Part shown: positions 25,270 to 33,432 of the stretch, one piece after another
Numbering within the stretch: the first letter of the stretch is position 1
How the letters are laid out: every line of letters begins with the position of its first letter
Assembly: GCF_009765735.1 (NCBI RefSeq)
Contig: NZ_LMUW01000023.1
Coordinates: 45,535 to 109,534 of the forward strand
DNA length: 64,000 nt
Origin: Xenophilus sp. L33
GTDB lineage: Bacteria; Pseudomonadota; Gammaproteobacteria; Burkholderiales; Burkholderiaceae_C
Direction of reading: 5' to 3'
Made by a program: the position numbers and the translations under genes
Notes under the pieces: model-generated
What the model saw: the letters and a program-made list of their open reading frames with translations, nothing else
Database searches by the model: none
What the model was told of the DNA's origin: nothing

Positions 25270-25689
25270 ATGACATCCGCCTTCTCCCTCCGCTCGGTCT
25301 GCACCGCTGCCTTCGTGCTCGCCGCGACGCTGTCCGCAGCCCACGCGCAGGCGCAACCTTGTTCCACCTGTGGCCGGGTCGAGTCCGTGCACCGCGTGCA
25401 GAGCCAGGGCTCGACCTCGGGCGTCGGCGCGGTCGCCGGCGGCGTGGTCGGTGGCGTGGTCGGCAACCAAGTCGGCAACGGACGCGGCCGCACGCTGGCC
25501 ACGGTCGCCGGTGCCGCCGGCGGCGCGCTGGCGGGCAACTCGGTCGAGCGCAACCGCAACACCAGCACGATGTACCGGGTCAGCGTGCGGATGGACGACG
25601 GCTCGATGCGCACCATCGAAAGCCATTCGCCGCCGCACGTCGGGACGGCGGTCTCGGTGCACGGCAACAGCCTGCAGGTCCGGCACTGA
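25270..25689 (+). CDS. Exported glycine-zipper 2TM protein
   Basis: A 139-residue protein with a signal peptide (AAFVLAATLSAAHAQA, cleavage near residue 27), then a short CSTCG motif and a glycine-zipper segment (VGAVAGGVVGGVVGNQVGNG, ATVAGAAGGALAGN) as in SlyB/PcpY outer-membrane-associated proteins. The C-terminus (YRVSVRMDDGSMRTIE) forms the usual small beta domain. Probably envelope-located. It follows the OmpR-type regulator by 73 bp in the same direction, enough for its own promoter. Tandem hairpins follow it. Confidence 0.82.
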   Translation: MTSAFSLRSVCTAAFVLAATLSAAHAQAQPCSTCGRVESVHRVQSQGSTSGVGAVAGGVVGGVVGNQVGNGRGRTLATVAGAAGGALAGNSVERNRNTSTMYRVSVRMDDGSMRTIESHSPPHVGTAVSVHGNSLQVRH

Positions 25690-25700
25690 ACTTCTGAAGG

Positions 25701-25740
25701 CCGCGCACCCTTTGCGCGGGGCCGGGCACCGCGCCCGGCC
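25701..25740 (+). terminator. Tandem GC-rich hairpins
   Basis: Two stems follow the glycine-zipper gene: CCGCGC/GCGCGG (25701-25706 with 25714-25719) and the perfect 8-bp GGCCGGGC/GCCCGGCC (25720-25727 with 25733-25740). No T run follows. The rest of the gap up to the dctA control region shows no gene. Confidence 0.55.
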
Positions 25741-25901
25741 ATGAACATCTCCCATCCCACGCGCCCGGACAGCTGCTTCGACAGCATCCGGGCCGCGCCT
25801 TCGCCCACGGCAAACGCCACGCGGGCACTTGCCTTGCTTCTGTCATTTCCGTCAGCTGCCACCCCAGCCCGCCTTGCCTCGGGAAAACCCGCTGTGGCCA
25901 G

Positions 25902-25956
25902 TTGACGTTCTTGAATACATTGCTTGTATGCAAGAAATGCCAAGACTTGCATGCAA
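25902..25956 (+). promoter_or_regulatory. dctA promoter with two TTGYATGCAA operators
   Basis: A TTGACG -35-like box (25902-25907) is followed 16-17 bases later by TTGTATG. Two palindromic boxes, TTGTATGCAA (25924-25933) and the perfect TTGCATGCAA (25947-25956), are centred 23 bp apart, about two helical turns. They overlap and follow the -10 position, a repressor layout. The GntR protein at 27309, encoded right after dctA, is the likely ligand. Confidence 0.55.
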
Positions 25957-25977
25957 ACCAATGGAAAGAGAGTCGCC

Positions 25978-27300
25978 ATGCCCCGTTTCGCCAAATCGCT
26001 CTTCGGTCAGGTGGTCATCGCGCTGGTGCTCGGCGTGCTGGTCGGGATGTTCTTCCCGCAGTTCGCGGCCAAGCTGAAGCCGCTCGGCGACGGCTTCATC
26101 AACTTGATCCGGATGATCATCCCGGTGCTGGTCTTCTGCGTGGTGGTGCACGGCATCGCCGGCGCCGGCGACCTTAAGCGGGTCGGCCGGGTTGGTGTCA
26201 AGGCGCTGATCTACTTCGAGGTGCTGACCACGATCGCGCTCGGCCTCGGCCTGGTGCTGGCCTTCGTCTTCAAGCCGGGCGTCGGCATGAACGTCGACGT
26301 CAGCAAGCTCGACCCGGCCGCGATGAGCACCTATGCCGCCAACGCCACCAAGATGACCAAGGGCGGTACCGTCGACTTCCTGATGGGCCTGATCCCGAGC
26401 ACCGTGGTGAACGCATTCGCCACCGGCGACGTGCTGCAGGTGCTGCTGTTCGCGGTGCTGTTCGGCTGCGCCCTCACCCTGCTCGGCGAGCGCGGCAAGC
26501 CGGTCGCGGTGGTGGTCGACGCGCTGTCGCTGGTGCTCTTCAAGATCATGGCGATCCTGATCAAGCTGGCCCCGCTGGGCGTGCTGGGCGCGATCGCCTT
26601 CACAGTCGGGCAGTACGGCATCGGCTCGCTGGAGCAGCTGGGCATGCTGGTGGCACTCTACTTCGTGGCGGTGGCGCTCTTCGTCTTCGTGGTGCTGGGC
26701 GTGGTCATGCGCATCGCCGGCTTCAGCATCGTCAAGCTGCTGCGCTACTTCCGCGAAGAGCTGGCGGTGGTCTTCGCCACCACCTCGTCCGACGCGGTGC
26801 TGCCGCAGATCATGGCCAAGCTGCGCCACATGGGCATCCGCGACTCGACCGTCGGACTGGTGATCCCGACGGGCTATTCCTTCAACCTGGACGCCTTCTC
26901 GATCTACATCACGCTGGCCGCGGTGTTCATCGCGCAGGCCACCAACACGCCGATCTCGATGTCGGACCTCTTGACCATCCTGGCGATCGCGCTGGTCACC
27001 TCCAAGGGCGCGCACGGCGTGCCGGGCTCGGCGATCGTGGTGCTGGCCGCCACGCTGCATGCGATTCCGGCGATCCCGGCGATCGGGCTGGTGCTGGTGC
27101 TGTCGGTGGACTGGTTCATGGGCATCGCCCGCGCGCTCGGCAACCTGGTCGGCAACTGCGTCGCCACGGTCGCGATCGCCGCCTGGGAAGGCGACATCGA
27201 CCGCGCCCGGGCCCATGCGGTGCTCGACGGCACCTTCTCGCCGGAAGACGAGCCGCTCGCCGAACCCGGCTCGCCGGTGGCGGTCGCGCAAGCGCATTGA
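25978..27300 (+). CDS. dctA: C4-dicarboxylate:cation symporter DctA
   Basis: A 440-residue DAACS-family transporter that imports succinate, fumarate, malate or aspartate-like substrates. Family motifs: FINLIRMIIPVLVFCVVVHGIA in the N-terminal half, the serine-rich TTSSDAVLPQIMAKL hairpin, PTGYSFNLDAFSIY in helix 7, and FIAQATN. Eight membrane helices plus two re-entrant loops are expected. The start at 25978 is preceded by GGAAAGAGAG. It is co-transcribed with the GntR gene 8 bp downstream. The DAFS variant of the usual DGTS suggests substrate preference could differ from classic DctA. Confidence 0.92.
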   Translation: MPRFAKSLFGQVVIALVLGVLVGMFFPQFAAKLKPLGDGFINLIRMIIPVLVFCVVVHGIAGAGDLKRVGRVGVKALIYFEVLTTIALGLGLVLAFVFKPGVGMNVDVSKLDPAAMSTYAANATKMTKGGTVDFLMGLIPSTVVNAFATGDVLQVLLFAVLFGCALTLLGERGKPVAVVVDALSLVLFKIMAILIKLAPLGVLGAIAFTVGQYGIGSLEQLGMLVALYFVAVALFVFVVLGVVMRIAGFSIVKLLRYFREELAVVFATTSSDAVLPQIMAKLRHMGIRDSTVGLVIPTGYSFNLDAFSIYITLAAVFIAQATNTPISMSDLLTILAIALVTSKGAHGVPGSAIVVLAATLHAIPAIPAIGLVLVLSVDWFMGIARALGNLVGNCVATVAIAAWEGDIDRARAHAVLDGTFSPEDEPLAEPGSPVAVAQAH

Positions 27301-27308
27301 GCGCCGCA

Positions 27309-28022
27309 ATGACCGAGGTCTCGCCCACCGCGATCGCGCAGCGGGTGGTCGAGTCGATCCTGGCGCAGAAGCTGGCGCCGGGCGAACGGCTGGGCGAGCA
27401 GGCGCTGGCGACCAACTTCGGCGTCAGCCGCACCATGGTCCGCGAGGCGCTCATGCAGCTGCAGGCGCGCGGCTTCGTCGAGGTGCAGTCGCGCCGCGGC
27501 TGGTATGTGGTCCAACCTTCGGCCGCGCAGGCGCGCGATGCCTTCGCGGCACGGCGGATCGTCGAATCGGGCATCCTGGCCGAGGCCGGCCGGCCGCTGA
27601 GCCAGGTGATCCGCAAGCTGCGCGAGCACATCGCCGACGAAGAGGCCGCGATCGCCGGCGCCGATGCCGCCACCCGCGCCTTCCTGCTGGCCGACTTCCA
27701 CGTCTGCCTGGCCGAGCAGATGGGCCACCGCCTCCTGTGCGACGTGCTGCGAGACCTGACCGCCCGCACCACGCTGGCGGCCACGCTCTTCCAGTCGCGC
27801 CACGAAGCGGCGCAGTCCTGTGCCGAGCATGCGGCGATCGTCGCGGCGCTCGAGGCCGGCGACACCGGCCGCGCACGCGACCTGATGCTCGCGCACATCG
27901 GCCAGGTCGAGCAGGCGCTGCAGGTCGAGCCGGCCGCCGATCCCGGCGCCGACCAGCGCCTGAAGGCCAGCCTGGCGCCGGTGGCGCTGCCGCGTGGCCT
28001 GCTAAAGTCCACCGGCTCATGA
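27309..28022 (+). CDS. GntR/FadR-type regulator, probable dctA regulator
   Basis: A 237-residue FCD-class GntR protein: winged helix LGEQALATNFGVSRTMVREAL near residues 30-50, then QARGFVEVQSRRGWYVVQP, and a C-terminal FCD domain (RRIVESGILAEA; FLLADFHVCLAEQMGH; EHAAIVAALEAGD). It is distinct from the GntR at 8013. Gene order, with 8 bp after dctA, and the paired palindromes upstream of dctA suggest it represses this operon and is relieved by a dicarboxylate, which is inference. A 4-bp ATGA overlap joins it to the next gene. Confidence 0.9.
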   Translation: MTEVSPTAIAQRVVESILAQKLAPGERLGEQALATNFGVSRTMVREALMQLQARGFVEVQSRRGWYVVQPSAAQARDAFAARRIVESGILAEAGRPLSQVIRKLREHIADEEAAIAGADAATRAFLLADFHVCLAEQMGHRLLCDVLRDLTARTTLAATLFQSRHEAAQSCAEHAAIVAALEAGDTGRARDLMLAHIGQVEQALQVEPAADPGADQRLKASLAPVALPRGLLKSTGS

Positions 28023-29098
28023 AAACTCCGGCCCTCGAACGCGGCACCTTTCTCTTCCTGCTGGCCGTCGTCACGCTGGCATTCGGCTGGATCCTCTTCC
28101 CCTTCTTCGGCGCGGTCATGTGGGGCGTGGCGCTGGCGATCCTGTTCACGCCGCTCTATCGCCGCCTGCTGAAGAAGATGGGCGGCCGCCGCAACCTGGC
28201 GGCCCTGGCGACCCTGCTGCTGGCGATGATCGTGGTGATCATCCCGCTGTCGATGGTGACCGTCTCGCTGGTCGAGGAGGTGTCGCTGGTGTCGCAGAAG
28301 GTGCGCTCCGGCGACATCAGCTTCGCGTCCTACTTCCAGCAGGTCATCCGCGTCATCCCGCACTGGGCGCTCAACCTGATGGACCGCTTCGGCCTGGGCG
28401 ACGTCGACGGGCTGATCAGCCAGGTGCAGACGGCCGCCTCCAAGGGCAGCCAGGCGATCGCGACGCAGGCGGTGTCGATCGGCCAGAACACCTTCGAATT
28501 CCTGGTCAGCTTCGGCATCATGCTGTACCTGCTTTTCTTCATGCTGCGCGACGGCGGCGACCTGTCGCGCAAGATCCGCGAATCGCTGCCGCTGGCCAAG
28601 CCGCACACCCACTATCTGCTCAACAAGTTCACCACCGTCATCCGGGCGACCATCAAGGGCAACATCGCGGTGGCGGCCTCGCAGGGCATCATCGGCGGCA
28701 CCACCTTCTATTTCATGGGGCTGCAGGGCTCGCTGCTGTGGGGCGTGCTGATGGCCTTCCTGTCGCTGCTGCCGGCGGTCGGCGCGGCGCTGATCTGGGG
28801 CCCGGTGGCGATCTATTTCCTGGCGGTCGGCATGATCGGCAAGGGGCTCGGGCTGATCTTCGTCGGCGTCTTCGTGATCGGCCTGGTCGACAACATCCTG
28901 CGCCCGCTGCTGGTCGGCAAGGACACCCAGATGCCCGACTACGTCGTGCTGATGTCGACCATCGGCGGCATCTCGCTGTTCGGCATCAACGGCTTCGTGA
29001 TCGGCCCGGTGATCGCCGCGCTGTTCATGGCGGCCTGGGACCTGTTCGCCTCGTCGAGCAGCCAGGAACCCGAGGCGCCGGCGCCGCCGCTCGGCTGA
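28019..29098 (+). CDS. AI-2E/PerM-family permease
   Basis: A 359-residue membrane protein of the AI-2E transporter (UPF0118) family: N-terminal membrane pair around residues 10-45 and 60-85, a soluble helical region, then a C-terminal block of helices with IKGNIAVAASQGIIGGTTFYFMG and GPVAIYFLAVGMIGKG, and the closing DNILRPLLVGKDTQMPD and GINGFVIGPVIAALF motifs. Members export varied small molecules or act as antiporters; substrate is not deducible. It overlaps the GntR stop by 4 bp, so it is in the dctA operon, which hints at a dicarboxylate-linked role but proves none. Confidence 0.88.
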   Translation: MKTPALERGTFLFLLAVVTLAFGWILFPFFGAVMWGVALAILFTPLYRRLLKKMGGRRNLAALATLLLAMIVVIIPLSMVTVSLVEEVSLVSQKVRSGDISFASYFQQVIRVIPHWALNLMDRFGLGDVDGLISQVQTAASKGSQAIATQAVSIGQNTFEFLVSFGIMLYLLFFMLRDGGDLSRKIRESLPLAKPHTHYLLNKFTTVIRATIKGNIAVAASQGIIGGTTFYFMGLQGSLLWGVLMAFLSLLPAVGAALIWGPVAIYFLAVGMIGKGLGLIFVGVFVIGLVDNILRPLLVGKDTQMPDYVVLMSTIGGISLFGINGFVIGPVIAALFMAAWDLFASSSSQEPEAPAPPLG

Positions 29099-29099
29099 A

Positions 29100-29202
29100 C
29101 GTCTCACGAACGTCTCAAGCGGGCAACGCCCCGCGCGAAACGTCACGGTAATCCGCTCAAGATCGGCGTTGGCGCTTCATCGCGAGGCAAAAGCGTGAGA
29201 CG
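29100..29202. repeat. CGTCTCACG inverted repeat flanking a 155-bp gap
   Basis: CGTCTCACG at 29100-29108 and its exact complement CGTGAGACG at 29194-29202 frame the gap before the transpeptidase gene; a third partial copy, CGTCTCA, is at 29111-29117. Spacing of about 85 bp is long for a single operator; it could be looping sites or a long hairpin base. Confidence 0.4.
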
Positions 29203-29253
29203 ATTCGGGGCCTGCCCAGGCGGCAGAGCGATCAACCTGGAACCCACAAGTCA

Positions 29254-31008
29254 ATGAGTCGAAGCGGACGCAGCGTTCAATACGCCACCAGTCCACTGCT
29301 GGCAAGCAAGACGCCCGTCTGGCGCAGCAAATTCATCGTCGCCAGCATCGCCTTCGGCTTCCTCGTGCTGGCCGGCCGCGCGGTCTACGTGCAGGTCATC
29401 GGCAACGATTTCTTCCAGCACCAGGGCGAGGTCCGCTTCGAGCGCACGCTCGAGCTGCCCGCCAGCCGCGGCCACATCATCGACCGCAACGGGCTGATCC
29501 TGGCATCCGACATCCCCGCGCCGAGCATCTGGGCCATTCCGGAAGACGTCGACATCGTCGACCCTGACAACCGCGCCCGGCTGCGCAAGATGGCGCAGCT
29601 CCTGGGCGTGAAGCCGGCCGACCTCGAGAAGAAGCTGGCCGAGGACAAGAGCTTCGTCTGGCTCAAGCGCCAGGTCGACGACCCGGTCGCCAAGCAGATC
29701 ATGGCGCTCGACATCCGCGGCATCTACGAGCGGCGCGAATACCGGCGGCAATACCCCGAAGGCGAGGCGGCGGCGCACATCGCCGGCTTCACCAACATCG
29801 AGGACGTCGGCCAGGAAGGCATCGAGCTGGCCTTCAACCAGGAGCTTTCCGGCAAGGCCGGCTCGCGCAAGGTCATCAAGAACCGCCTCGGCGCGGTGGT
29901 CGAGGACGTCGGCGACACGGTGCCGCCGCTCGACGGCCAGGACATCCAGCTGAGCCTGGACGACCGGGTGCAGGCGGTCGCGTACGAGAAGCTGCGCGAC
30001 GCCGTGGTCGCCAACAAGGCCCGCGCCGGCAGCGCGGTGGTGGTCGACGCCAACACCGGCGAGCTGCTGGCGATGGCCAACTACCCGAGCTTCGACCCCA
30101 ACAACCGGCAGAACCTGACCGGCGAGCAGTTGCGCAACCGGGCCATGACCGACGTCTTCGAGCCCGGCTCGACCATGAAGCCGATCACCGTCGCGACCGC
30201 GCTGCAGCTCGGCCGGATCACGCCGCAGACCGTGATCGACACCAATCCGGGGCACATCGTGGTCTCGGGCGCGGTGATCCACGACGACGAGAACTTCGGC
30301 GTGCTGACCACCGAGACCGTGATCCAGAAGTCGAGCAACGTCGGCGCCACCAAGATCTCGCAGCGCATGACGCCCAAGGAGATGTGGGACTCCTACACCT
30401 CGCTCGGCTTCGGCCAGAAGCCGCAGACCCAGTTCCCGGGCGCGGTGACCGGGCGCCTCCGGCCCTGGAAGTCGTGGCGGCCGATCGAGCAGGCGACCAT
30501 GTCATACGGCTACGGCCTGTCGGCGTCGCTGTTCCAGATCGCCCATGCCTACACCGCCTTCGCCAACAACGGCGTGGTGATCCCGATCACCATGCTGAAA
30601 AGCACCGAGCCGCCGGTCGGCGTGCCGGTGTTCTCGCCGGTGGTAGCCGCGCAGGTGCGCAAGATGATGCACATGGCCGCCTCGCCCGGCGGCACCGCGC
30701 CGCTGGCGCAGACCGAGGGCTACTCGGTGGGCGGCAAGACCGGCACCGCGCACAAGCAGGAAGGCAAGGGCTACGCCGGCAACAAGTACCGCGCCTGGTA
30801 CACCGGCATGTCGCCGATCGACAAGCCGCGCATCATCGTGGCGGTGATGATCGACGAGCCCAGCGCCGGCAAGTATTTCGGCGGCCTGGTGGCGGCGCCG
30901 GTGTTCAGCCAGATCGTGCAGCAGACCCTGCGCATCCTGAACGTGCTGCCCGACCTGCCGGTGGCGTCGCAGACCTCGCAGTCGACGCTCGCCGCGATGG
31001 CGCACTGA
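29254..31008 (+). CDS. Class B penicillin-binding protein (FtsI/PBP3-like)
   Basis: A 584-residue peptidoglycan transpeptidase that cross-links the wall at the septum or side wall. One membrane anchor (27-45), dimerisation domain from about 70 to 220 (ASRGHIIDRNG), then the transpeptidase with SxxK at Ser306 (GSTMK), SSN at 360-362 and KTGT at 495-498. It is not in a division and cell-wall cluster: no mraW, ftsL or murE is adjacent, so it is a second FtsI-type enzyme or a relocated one. The C-terminus is slightly longer than the catalytic core and Ser/Thr-rich. Confidence 0.92.
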   Translation: MSRSGRSVQYATSPLLASKTPVWRSKFIVASIAFGFLVLAGRAVYVQVIGNDFFQHQGEVRFERTLELPASRGHIIDRNGLILASDIPAPSIWAIPEDVDIVDPDNRARLRKMAQLLGVKPADLEKKLAEDKSFVWLKRQVDDPVAKQIMALDIRGIYERREYRRQYPEGEAAAHIAGFTNIEDVGQEGIELAFNQELSGKAGSRKVIKNRLGAVVEDVGDTVPPLDGQDIQLSLDDRVQAVAYEKLRDAVVANKARAGSAVVVDANTGELLAMANYPSFDPNNRQNLTGEQLRNRAMTDVFEPGSTMKPITVATALQLGRITPQTVIDTNPGHIVVSGAVIHDDENFGVLTTETVIQKSSNVGATKISQRMTPKEMWDSYTSLGFGQKPQTQFPGAVTGRLRPWKSWRPIEQATMSYGYGLSASLFQIAHAYTAFANNGVVIPITMLKSTEPPVGVPVFSPVVAAQVRKMMHMAASPGGTAPLAQTEGYSVGGKTGTAHKQEGKGYAGNKYRAWYTGMSPIDKPRIIVAVMIDEPSAGKYFGGLVAAPVFSQIVQQTLRILNVLPDLPVASQTSQSTLAAMAH

Positions 31009-31026
31009 GCGCCGCGCGCCCGGTCT

Positions 31027-31173
31027 TCAGGCGCAGAAGGCGCTCAGCAGCAGCCAGCCCGCGACGTGGCCGGGCAGCAGCCAGGCGAGCAGGACGACGC
31101 CGCAGGCCGAGGCCAGCGCGACGGCGGCCAGTGCGGTCCGCCAATTCGCCCCCGCAATCGCCCTCGCCTTCAC
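31027..31173 (-). CDS. Small membrane protein coupled to MFS transporter
   Basis: A 48-codon frame whose GTG start overlaps the stop codon of the MFS gene (GTGA). The product starts with a basic region (KARAIAGANWR) and then contains two hydrophobic stretches, ALAAVALASACGVVLLAWLL and HVAGWLLLSAFC, enough for one or two membrane spans. The overlap is the same coupling signal seen elsewhere in this window. There is no family match that I recognise. It may be a transporter partner, or may be chance in GC-rich sequence. Confidence 0.4.
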   Translation of the reverse strand: MKARAIAGANWRTALAAVALASACGVVLLAWLLPGHVAGWLLLSAFCA

Positions 31174-32414
31174 GCCGGCATTCCCGCGGCCCCGGCCCGC
31201 ACCACCTCGCGGTCGTCGATCGGCCAGTGCAGCGCCGCCGCCAGGAGCCCGAGGCCCATCGCCGCCAGCCACACCAGGTCGTAGGACCGGGTCGCCTCGA
31301 AGACCCGCGCGCCCAGCCAGATGCCGAGGAAGGACCCCAGCTGGTGGCCGAGGAAGACGAAGCCGAACAGCGTCGTGAGATAGCGCACCCCGAAGACCTG
31401 CGACACCAGCCCGTTGGTCAGCGGCACGGTGCCGAGCCAGAGGAAGCCCATCGCCGCGGCGAAGAGCCAGACCGTCCAGGGCCGCAGCGGCGCCATCAGG
31501 AACAGCGCCATGGCCGCGGTGCGCGTGAGGTAGATGCCGGCCAGCAGGTACTTGCGGCGCCGGCGCGCGCCGAGCAGCCCGAAGACATAGGTGCCGAAGA
31601 CGTTGGCCAGCGCGATCAGCGCCAGCGCGGCGACCGCGTCGGATGCGTGCAGCCCCTTGTCCAGCAGGTAGGCCGGCAGGTGCGTCGCGATGAAGGCCAG
31701 CTGGAAGCCGCAGGCCAGGAAGCCGAGGATCAACAACCAGAAGCCGCGGTGGGCGAAGGCCTCGCGGATCGCGGCGCCGAGCGGCTGTTCCGCTGCCGCG
31801 CCCGCGCCGGTCTGCGGCGGCCGGTCCTGCAAGGGCAGCGCGAGCGGCAGCAGGCAGGTCATCAGCACCGCGAAGACGCCGAGCGTCGCGACCCAACCCC
31901 AGGCCCCCATCAGCATTTGCGCGCTCGGCACCATCGCGAACTGGCCGAAGCCGCCGATCGCGCCCGCCAGGCCCAGCGCCCCACCGCGCCGCTCGAGCGG
32001 GATCAACCGGCTCAATGCGCCGTAGACGACGCCGAAGGTGGTACCCGAGAGCGCAATGCCGATGCATATGCCCGCGCTCCAGATGAAGCCGGCGACGCTG
32101 GTCGCATGGGCCATGCCGTAGAGGCCCAGCGCGTAGAAGACGAGGCCGGCGACGACCACGCGGGCGGATCCGAAGCGGTCCGCGAGCATGCCGGCGAAGG
32201 GCTGCGCGATGCCCCAGGCCAGGTTCTGGATCGCGATCGCCAGGCCGAAGGTCTCGCGCGACCAGCCACGGTCGAGCGTGACCGGCAGCATGAAGAGCCC
32301 CTGCACATGGCGCACGCCGAGCGTTAGCCCCATGACGATGCCGCCGGCGAGGACCGCGATCCAGGCTTGCCGCCACCAGGCGACGGAGGGAGGGGAAGGT
32401 GCAAGCGCGGCCAT
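31170..32414 (-). CDS. MFS transporter, monocarboxylate-porter-like
   Basis: A 414-residue twelve-helix major facilitator protein. The loop 2-3 motif is GMLADRFGSARVVVAG, a variant of GxLaDrfGrr, and helix 4-5 holds GTTFGVVYGALSRLIP. A proline-rich central loop (LPLQDRPPQTGAGAAAEQ) joins the halves. The pattern resembles the oxalate/formate antiporter and monocarboxylate porter branches. The ATG at 32414 is preceded by TGGAG. It is divergent from the LysR regulator at 32508, which probably controls it. Substrate unknown. Confidence 0.85.
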   Translation of the reverse strand: MAALAPSPPSVAWWRQAWIAVLAGGIVMGLTLGVRHVQGLFMLPVTLDRGWSRETFGLAIAIQNLAWGIAQPFAGMLADRFGSARVVVAGLVFYALGLYGMAHATSVAGFIWSAGICIGIALSGTTFGVVYGALSRLIPLERRGGALGLAGAIGGFGQFAMVPSAQMLMGAWGWVATLGVFAVLMTCLLPLALPLQDRPPQTGAGAAAEQPLGAAIREAFAHRGFWLLILGFLACGFQLAFIATHLPAYLLDKGLHASDAVAALALIALANVFGTYVFGLLGARRRRKYLLAGIYLTRTAAMALFLMAPLRPWTVWLFAAAMGFLWLGTVPLTNGLVSQVFGVRYLTTLFGFVFLGHQLGSFLGIWLGARVFEATRSYDLVWLAAMGLGLLAAALHWPIDDREVVRAGAAGMPA

Positions 32415-32507
32415 GGCGGCTCCAGTGGTGATCGAGGGCCTCCGATTACAGGGCGCGCCCGGCCGTGCTTCAATCGACATTTCCGTCCCACCGCATTCGC
32501 TCCAGGA

Positions 32508-33419
32508 ATGTCACTGCCCCTTCTTCGCCTCTCCTCGCTCGACCTGGTCCGCGGCTTCGTCGCGGTCGGCCGCCGCATGAGCATCACGCTGGCCGCGCGC
32601 GACCTCTGCCTGACCCAATCGGCGGTCAGCCGGCAGGTGCACGCGCTGGAAGCGCAGCTCGGCGTGCCGCTGCTGCTGCGCGGCTACCGCTCGATCGCGT
32701 TCACGCCGGAGGGCGAGCGGCTCTTTCGCAGCGCCGACGGCGCCTTGCAGCAACTGCAGGACGTGATGGGCGACATCGGCACGAACGGCGCGCAGCGGCC
32801 GGTGACGCTGAGCGCCAGCATCGGCTTCACCGGGCTCTGGCTGCTGCCGCGGCTGAGCCGCTTCCAGCAGGCGCATCCCGGTGTCGACCTGCGGGTGTCG
32901 GCCAACGACCGGGTGGCCGACATGCGCAACGATGGCATCGACCTGGCGATCCGCTATGCCTCTGCGGCAGCGGCGCCCGAAGGCGCGGTACGCCTCTTCG
33001 GCGAATCGATCGCGCCGGTGGCGCATCCGTCGCTCGGGCGGGGCGCGCTGCGCAGCGAGCGCGGCCTGCACAAGATCGACCTGCTCGAATTCGACGCGCC
33101 CCAGCATCCCTGGCTGCAATGGAGCGAATGGCTGCGCGAGCGCGGCTGGAGCGCCTCGAAGCCGCAGGCGGTGCTGCACTTCAACCAGTACGACCAGGTG
33201 ATCCAGGCCGCGCTCGCCGGCCAGGGCGTGGCGCTGGGGCGGCTGGAGCTGATCCAGCCGCTGCTCGACGAAGGCCGGCTGGTGCCCGCCTCGCCCCGGC
33301 CCGGCAGCCAGAGCACGCACGCCTTCTGGCTGATCGGCGCGGAGGCGGCGCCGCGCGCGGCGGTGCAGCGGGTGAAGGACTGGATCGTGGCCGAAGCGCA
33401 AGCCGCCCGCATGCGCTGA
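32508..33419 (+). CDS. LysR-family regulator (GcvA-like)
   Basis: A 303-residue LysR protein. The N-terminal winged helix begins LSSLDLVRGFVAVGRRMSITLAA and has LCLTQSAVSRQVHALEAQLG as recognition helix, a form typical of the GcvA branch. The effector domain follows from about residue 95 (VTLSASIGFTGLWLLPRLSRF; DLAIRYA; VALGRLEL). The upstream neighbour across a 93-bp gap is a divergent MFS transporter, the likely target. The effector is unknown. Confidence 0.9.
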   Translation: MSLPLLRLSSLDLVRGFVAVGRRMSITLAARDLCLTQSAVSRQVHALEAQLGVPLLLRGYRSIAFTPEGERLFRSADGALQQLQDVMGDIGTNGAQRPVTLSASIGFTGLWLLPRLSRFQQAHPGVDLRVSANDRVADMRNDGIDLAIRYASAAAAPEGAVRLFGESIAPVAHPSLGRGALRSERGLHKIDLLEFDAPQHPWLQWSEWLRERGWSASKPQAVLHFNQYDQVIQAALAGQGVALGRLELIQPLLDEGRLVPASPRPGSQSTHAFWLIGAEAAPRAAVQRVKDWIVAEAQAARMR

Positions 33420-33432
33420 CGGAATGCCGTCA
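33417..33432. terminator. Hairpin formed by two convergent stop codons
   Basis: TGACGG (33417-33422), AATG loop, CCGTCA (33427-33432): the TGA stops of the two convergent LysR genes are the outer ends of the stem. With a 6-bp stem, terminator function is plausible but unproven. Confidence 0.4.
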
